From assembly GCA_964415525.1 (NCBI GenBank), contig CAYQAS010000026.1, forward strand, positions 1 to 42,278: a DNA stretch of 42,278 nt, in the 5' to 3' direction. Shown piece after piece: positions 41,001 to 42,278 of this stretch; position 1 is the stretch's first letter; the number at the start of each line of letters is the position of its first letter. This DNA is from CAZPUI01 sp964415525. GTDB taxonomy: Bacteria > Acidobacteriota > Holophagae > Holophagales > Holophagaceae. Both the position numbers and the translations under genes were made by a program. A model generated the notes under the pieces. The model was not told where the DNA came from. It worked only from the letters and a program-made list of their open reading frames with translations, and searched no databases.

Positions 41001-41783
41001 AAGCTCCGGAAGCTTCCCCCGAAGCAGTCCCTGCGGGGTTCCGAGCCAGAGGGTCCGCTCCGAACCTTCAGTGGATTCCACCAGACTCAGAACCTCTCCG
41101 ACCTTCCCCCGACCCTTGAGAGCGACCTCTGTCCAGGCATCCCCATCCCAGCGCCAGAGGCCGCGCCCCGTCGCCAACATAAGCACCGTGCGCCCTTGGG
41201 CGTCGACGCTGGCATGCAGCTGGTGGATCCATGGTGGCTGCTGTCCCCACGGCACCGCCACGCGCTCCGCCTTGCCGTACCGAATCCGCCAGAGCCCCTC
41301 GGTACGGGTTCCAACCCAGAGCCCTTCCGCCCGATTCCCAGGGGGAAGTTCCAACAGGCTCAGGACCGATGAGATGCCAACGCCGGTGCGAGCCTTGAAT
41401 GAGGTCCAGGTGCCTGCGCGGTATTGGTGAAGCCCGCCACCGTTGGTACCAAACCAGAGTCCACCTCCCAAAGCAGGAATGATGGTCTGAACCCAGGCGC
41501 CATCCTGCGGATCCGGAAGCGCCAACCGCTGGAGCGTGTGGCCGTCATAGCGCATGGGCCCGTCCTGCGTGCCCACCCAGATGAAGCCTTCGGCATCCAC
41601 CGTGAGAGATTCCACCGTGTTCTGCGGCAGCCCGTCCCGCTCGTCGAAAACGCGAAGCGCGAAGAGCGCCACCCGCGCCGGGTCCGAAGGCACCGCAGCC
41701 CCCAGGGTCAGCACCAACAACAGCATCCCCAGCATCGCCCGGAGGAGGGGCGGGATGCAGGGGATGTGAAGGGGATGCGTCAT
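38085..41783 (-). CDS. Reg_prop/Y_Y_Y sensor histidine kinase with GAF domain
   Basis: A 1232-residue membrane kinase. A signal-anchor (about 12-30) is followed by a periplasmic double beta-propeller of Reg_prop repeats (FDERDGLPQNTVESL, then repeated W-V-G-T units), a Y_Y_Y domain (about 705-765; YRVQLEGMD, PPGGYTFKIWGRD), a membrane helix at about 775-795, a coiled coil, a GAF-like domain (about 835-990), then HisKA with His1015 (VVHDLRNPLSG) and HATPase_c (NLVSNALKFS, DQGPGLT, GLGLSIVKHL). It has no receiver or AraC output, unlike the hybrid Bacteroides forms that sense polysaccharide fragments, and no response regulator gene is adjacent. The start lacks a clear ribosome-binding site; Met17 is an alternative. 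Confidence 0.9.
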   Translation of the reverse strand: MTHPLHIPCIPPLLRAMLGMLLLVLTLGAAVPSDPARVALFALRVFDERDGLPQNTVESLTVDAEGFIWVGTQDGPMRYDGHTLQRLALPDPQDGAWVQTIIPALGGGLWFGTNGGGLHQYRAGTWTSFKARTGVGISSVLSLLELPPGNRAEGLWVGTRTEGLWRIRYGKAERVAVPWGQQPPWIHQLHASVDAQGRTVLMLATGRGLWRWDGDAWTEVALKGRGKVGEVLSLVESTEGSERTLWLGTPQGLLRGKLPELHELHTVPELAGRRVITLATSPAETAGHHLWVGTDRGLFMGGVGDWRLLDAQSGLPSTRVMVVRTLLRAGRPPLVFAGTFAGLVRLSPWGWRSVTTRAGLTENVVLTVNEDLNGDFLVGTGGGGLNILRQGRWECVDQVQGRQARIILRIQTTRQGTLWLGTPYDGLIVREGATWRWWEGNAQLPDKGIFALHEDSEGRFWVGTRRGLARVQKGGSETMSTPYAIPPFVVALADTQELDGSRTLWAGTRNLGLLRLRKGAWTRFGRAQGLPGEWVHALRVQRSRDGREVLWVGFNTGGAVAFDPTGEGRVITTISTASTPPLPSDVVHQVEIDPQDRVYFGTNRGVARLTPDPLALGGYRVTHFTTGDGLPSLGMTSGGSYLDRKGRVWAGTLQGAAFLDPLSEPAGLQPAPLRLTQAQVLSEGRALRPDETLSHKARNLVFEAALLSFHRDADVAYRVQLEGMDAVPGPWGPERRREYSALPPGGYTFKIWGRDHAGIESGPVTFPFAIDPPPWASWWANSLYVMGLFGAIGGVSRWRTRSLMRRNVLLEEEITKRTRELRVRNSELEGLDVMVQAINRELSLDDLLRSLVHQAQEHFPAAQAGSILIRDEAEGAFRVEASYGFAQETQVGITFPEEALLARYVECGERLGEGVYLVQDLTQAPEGQLRQAPTPLALLAMSMEFEGRREGFLVLDNFEDPEAFKGTDVERLVRFRSHAISAFAKSRMLARLARAADRLQELNQQKNQFLSIVVHDLRNPLSGILLATDAMQEVEDAASIAQMVAHIRREGVEMDQLIGRFLDIAAIESGRVRSEPEPLQLGPFLADMARRHGPRAEAKGIRLLTRCQGNVLPAWVDPRFTREVVDNLVSNALKFSPPDRQVVLEARTEGSRVVLLVQDQGPGLTAEDRLRLFSRFAKLSARPTGGEKSTGLGLSIVKHLVEAMDGRVWVESEPGQGATFHVELPAWRVSVD

Positions 41784-41880
41784 GGCTGCCGGCCGGCAGT
41801 TCAGGGCATCGGCTCAATTCCGCGTGGACTGGAGATCAGACCCGAGACGCCCAGGGCATCAGATTCCGGGTAAGAACGGC

Positions 41881-42084
41881 TCAGACCCGAACTTCGGCGG
41901 TCTCCGCGGCACGGTGATCCTTGAGGGCCTCCGAGACCTCTCTGGACAGGAACTGTCGCACCTGATCCGCGGCACGGCCCGTGAAGCGCTTTGCATCGAG
42001 AAGGGCCACCAGCTCGGGCTCGGTCATCCGCCCGGCGGGATCCGCGGCCAACAGCCCCAGGCGGGGGTTCGAAAGCCGATAAGA
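41881..42084 (-). CDS. purB: C-terminal fragment of an adenylosuccinate lyase-like protein
   Basis: The minus-strand frame ending at the TGA 41881-41883 reads SNPRLGLLAADPAGRMTEPE followed by LVALLDAKRFTGRAADQVRQ and a charged tail. This is the pattern of the C-terminal end of PurB/fumarase-superfamily lyases (LAADP..., then FTGxAxxQV). The frame stays open only to about 42129, and the residues before SNPRLG do not look PurB-like, so the rest of the enzyme is missing. PurB converts adenylosuccinate to AMP and SAICAR to AICAR. Either the gene was cut by rearrangement or the sequence is joined artificially near 42060-42100. Confidence 0.6.
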   Translation of the reverse strand, partial: SYRLSNPRLGLLAADPAGRMTEPELVALLDAKRFTGRAADQVRQFLSREVSEALKDHRAAETAEVRV

Positions 42085-42278
42085 AAATCGATTTGGGCGA
42101 ATGGCGCGGGCCGCAAAACCCTGACGATCTCAGCGCCGCGTTCGCCGCGCAGATCGACGCACGCTACGGGCCGGAGCCCAGCTTGAAGCAGGTGCGGGAC
42201 GATCTCACTGCCAATGGCTTCGTCTGCAAGGATGTGGCGCCGGTCGAGGCGCGCGCCGATTATTTGATCGCCACCTGC
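42069..42278 (+). CDS. Unrecognised partial protein at the right edge
   Basis: The plus-strand frame in phase with 42069 is open to the end of the window and reads like a genuine protein: DLGEWRGPQNPDDL, SAAFAAQIDARYGPEPSLK, QVRDDLTANGFVCKDVAP, then VEARADYLIATC. No start codon or ribosome-binding site can be placed upstream; the frame simply emerges from the purB-like region. Residue choice and codon use look alphaproteobacterial to me, which is only an impression. The function is unknown. Confidence 0.5.

Overview
The window is high-GC bacterial DNA. Its gene content fits an Acidobacteriota of the class Holophagae (Geothrix/Holophaga-like): an ftsQAZ cluster, type II MurB, RlmN, exported S9 peptidases, a Reg_prop histidine kinase and a kinase-TPR protein. 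That placement is an inference from gene style, not from a marker search. No rRNA, tRNA, CRISPR array or insertion sequence was seen.

Layout. 1-986 (minus): the N-terminus of glutamate formimidoyltransferase and a methylmalonyl-CoA decarboxylase. 1125-4492 (plus): ftsQ-ftsA-ftsZ, closed by a perfect 20-bp hairpin. 4568-8318 (minus): a tightly overlapped operon reading exported metallophosphatase, ogt, murB, rlmN and a 46-residue Tyr/Pro-rich protein. 8351-9380 (plus): ruvX and an ABM-domain membrane protein. 9384-11305 (minus): a LytS/LytTR two-component pair. 11403-13143 (plus): a SpoU methyltransferase and an RMD1/DUF155 protein. 13518-18316 (plus): the most interesting locus, below. 18360-21101 (minus): a Ser/Thr kinase with a TPR-like C-terminus. 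21194-24150 (minus): an aspartate-semialdehyde-dehydrogenase-like protein, a four-cluster ferredoxin and a MocR-like regulator. 24493-27998: MarC, a DEAD-box helicase, a CxxCxGxG protein and a UDP-xylose synthase. 28157-37870: three exported S9 peptidases, a threonine aldolase and a DUF2798 protein. 38085-41783 (minus): a 1232-residue Reg_prop/GAF histidine kinase. 41881-42278: the C-terminal piece of a purB-like gene abutting an unrelated plus-strand reading frame, which looks like a rearrangement or assembly junction.

The standout system is the pair at 13518-18316. It encodes a gingipain-type cysteine protease (family C25) followed 65 nt later by a secreted peptidylarginine-deiminase-like enzyme. 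The protease keeps the catalytic His/Cys and the arginine-pocket residues of Porphyromonas RgpB. The deiminase keeps the Asp/His-x-Asp/Cys catalytic set of the Porphyromonas enzyme PPAD. The two proteins end in the same 152-residue module, 133 residues identical by eye. The genes imply an extracellular two-step pathway in which Arg-specific cleavage exposes C-terminal arginines that are then converted to citrulline. In Porphyromonas both enzymes are sorted by the type IX system; here a different shared C-terminal module may do the sorting or targeting. A structured leader ending in a terminator-like hairpin precedes the pair.

Other themes: two enzyme-like proteins of the 21-24 kb operon appear to have lost their catalytic residues (the PLP lysine of the MocR protein and the cysteine of the dehydrogenase homologue), and a tandem pair of S9 peptidases carries an unusual Lys/Glu-rich insertion.
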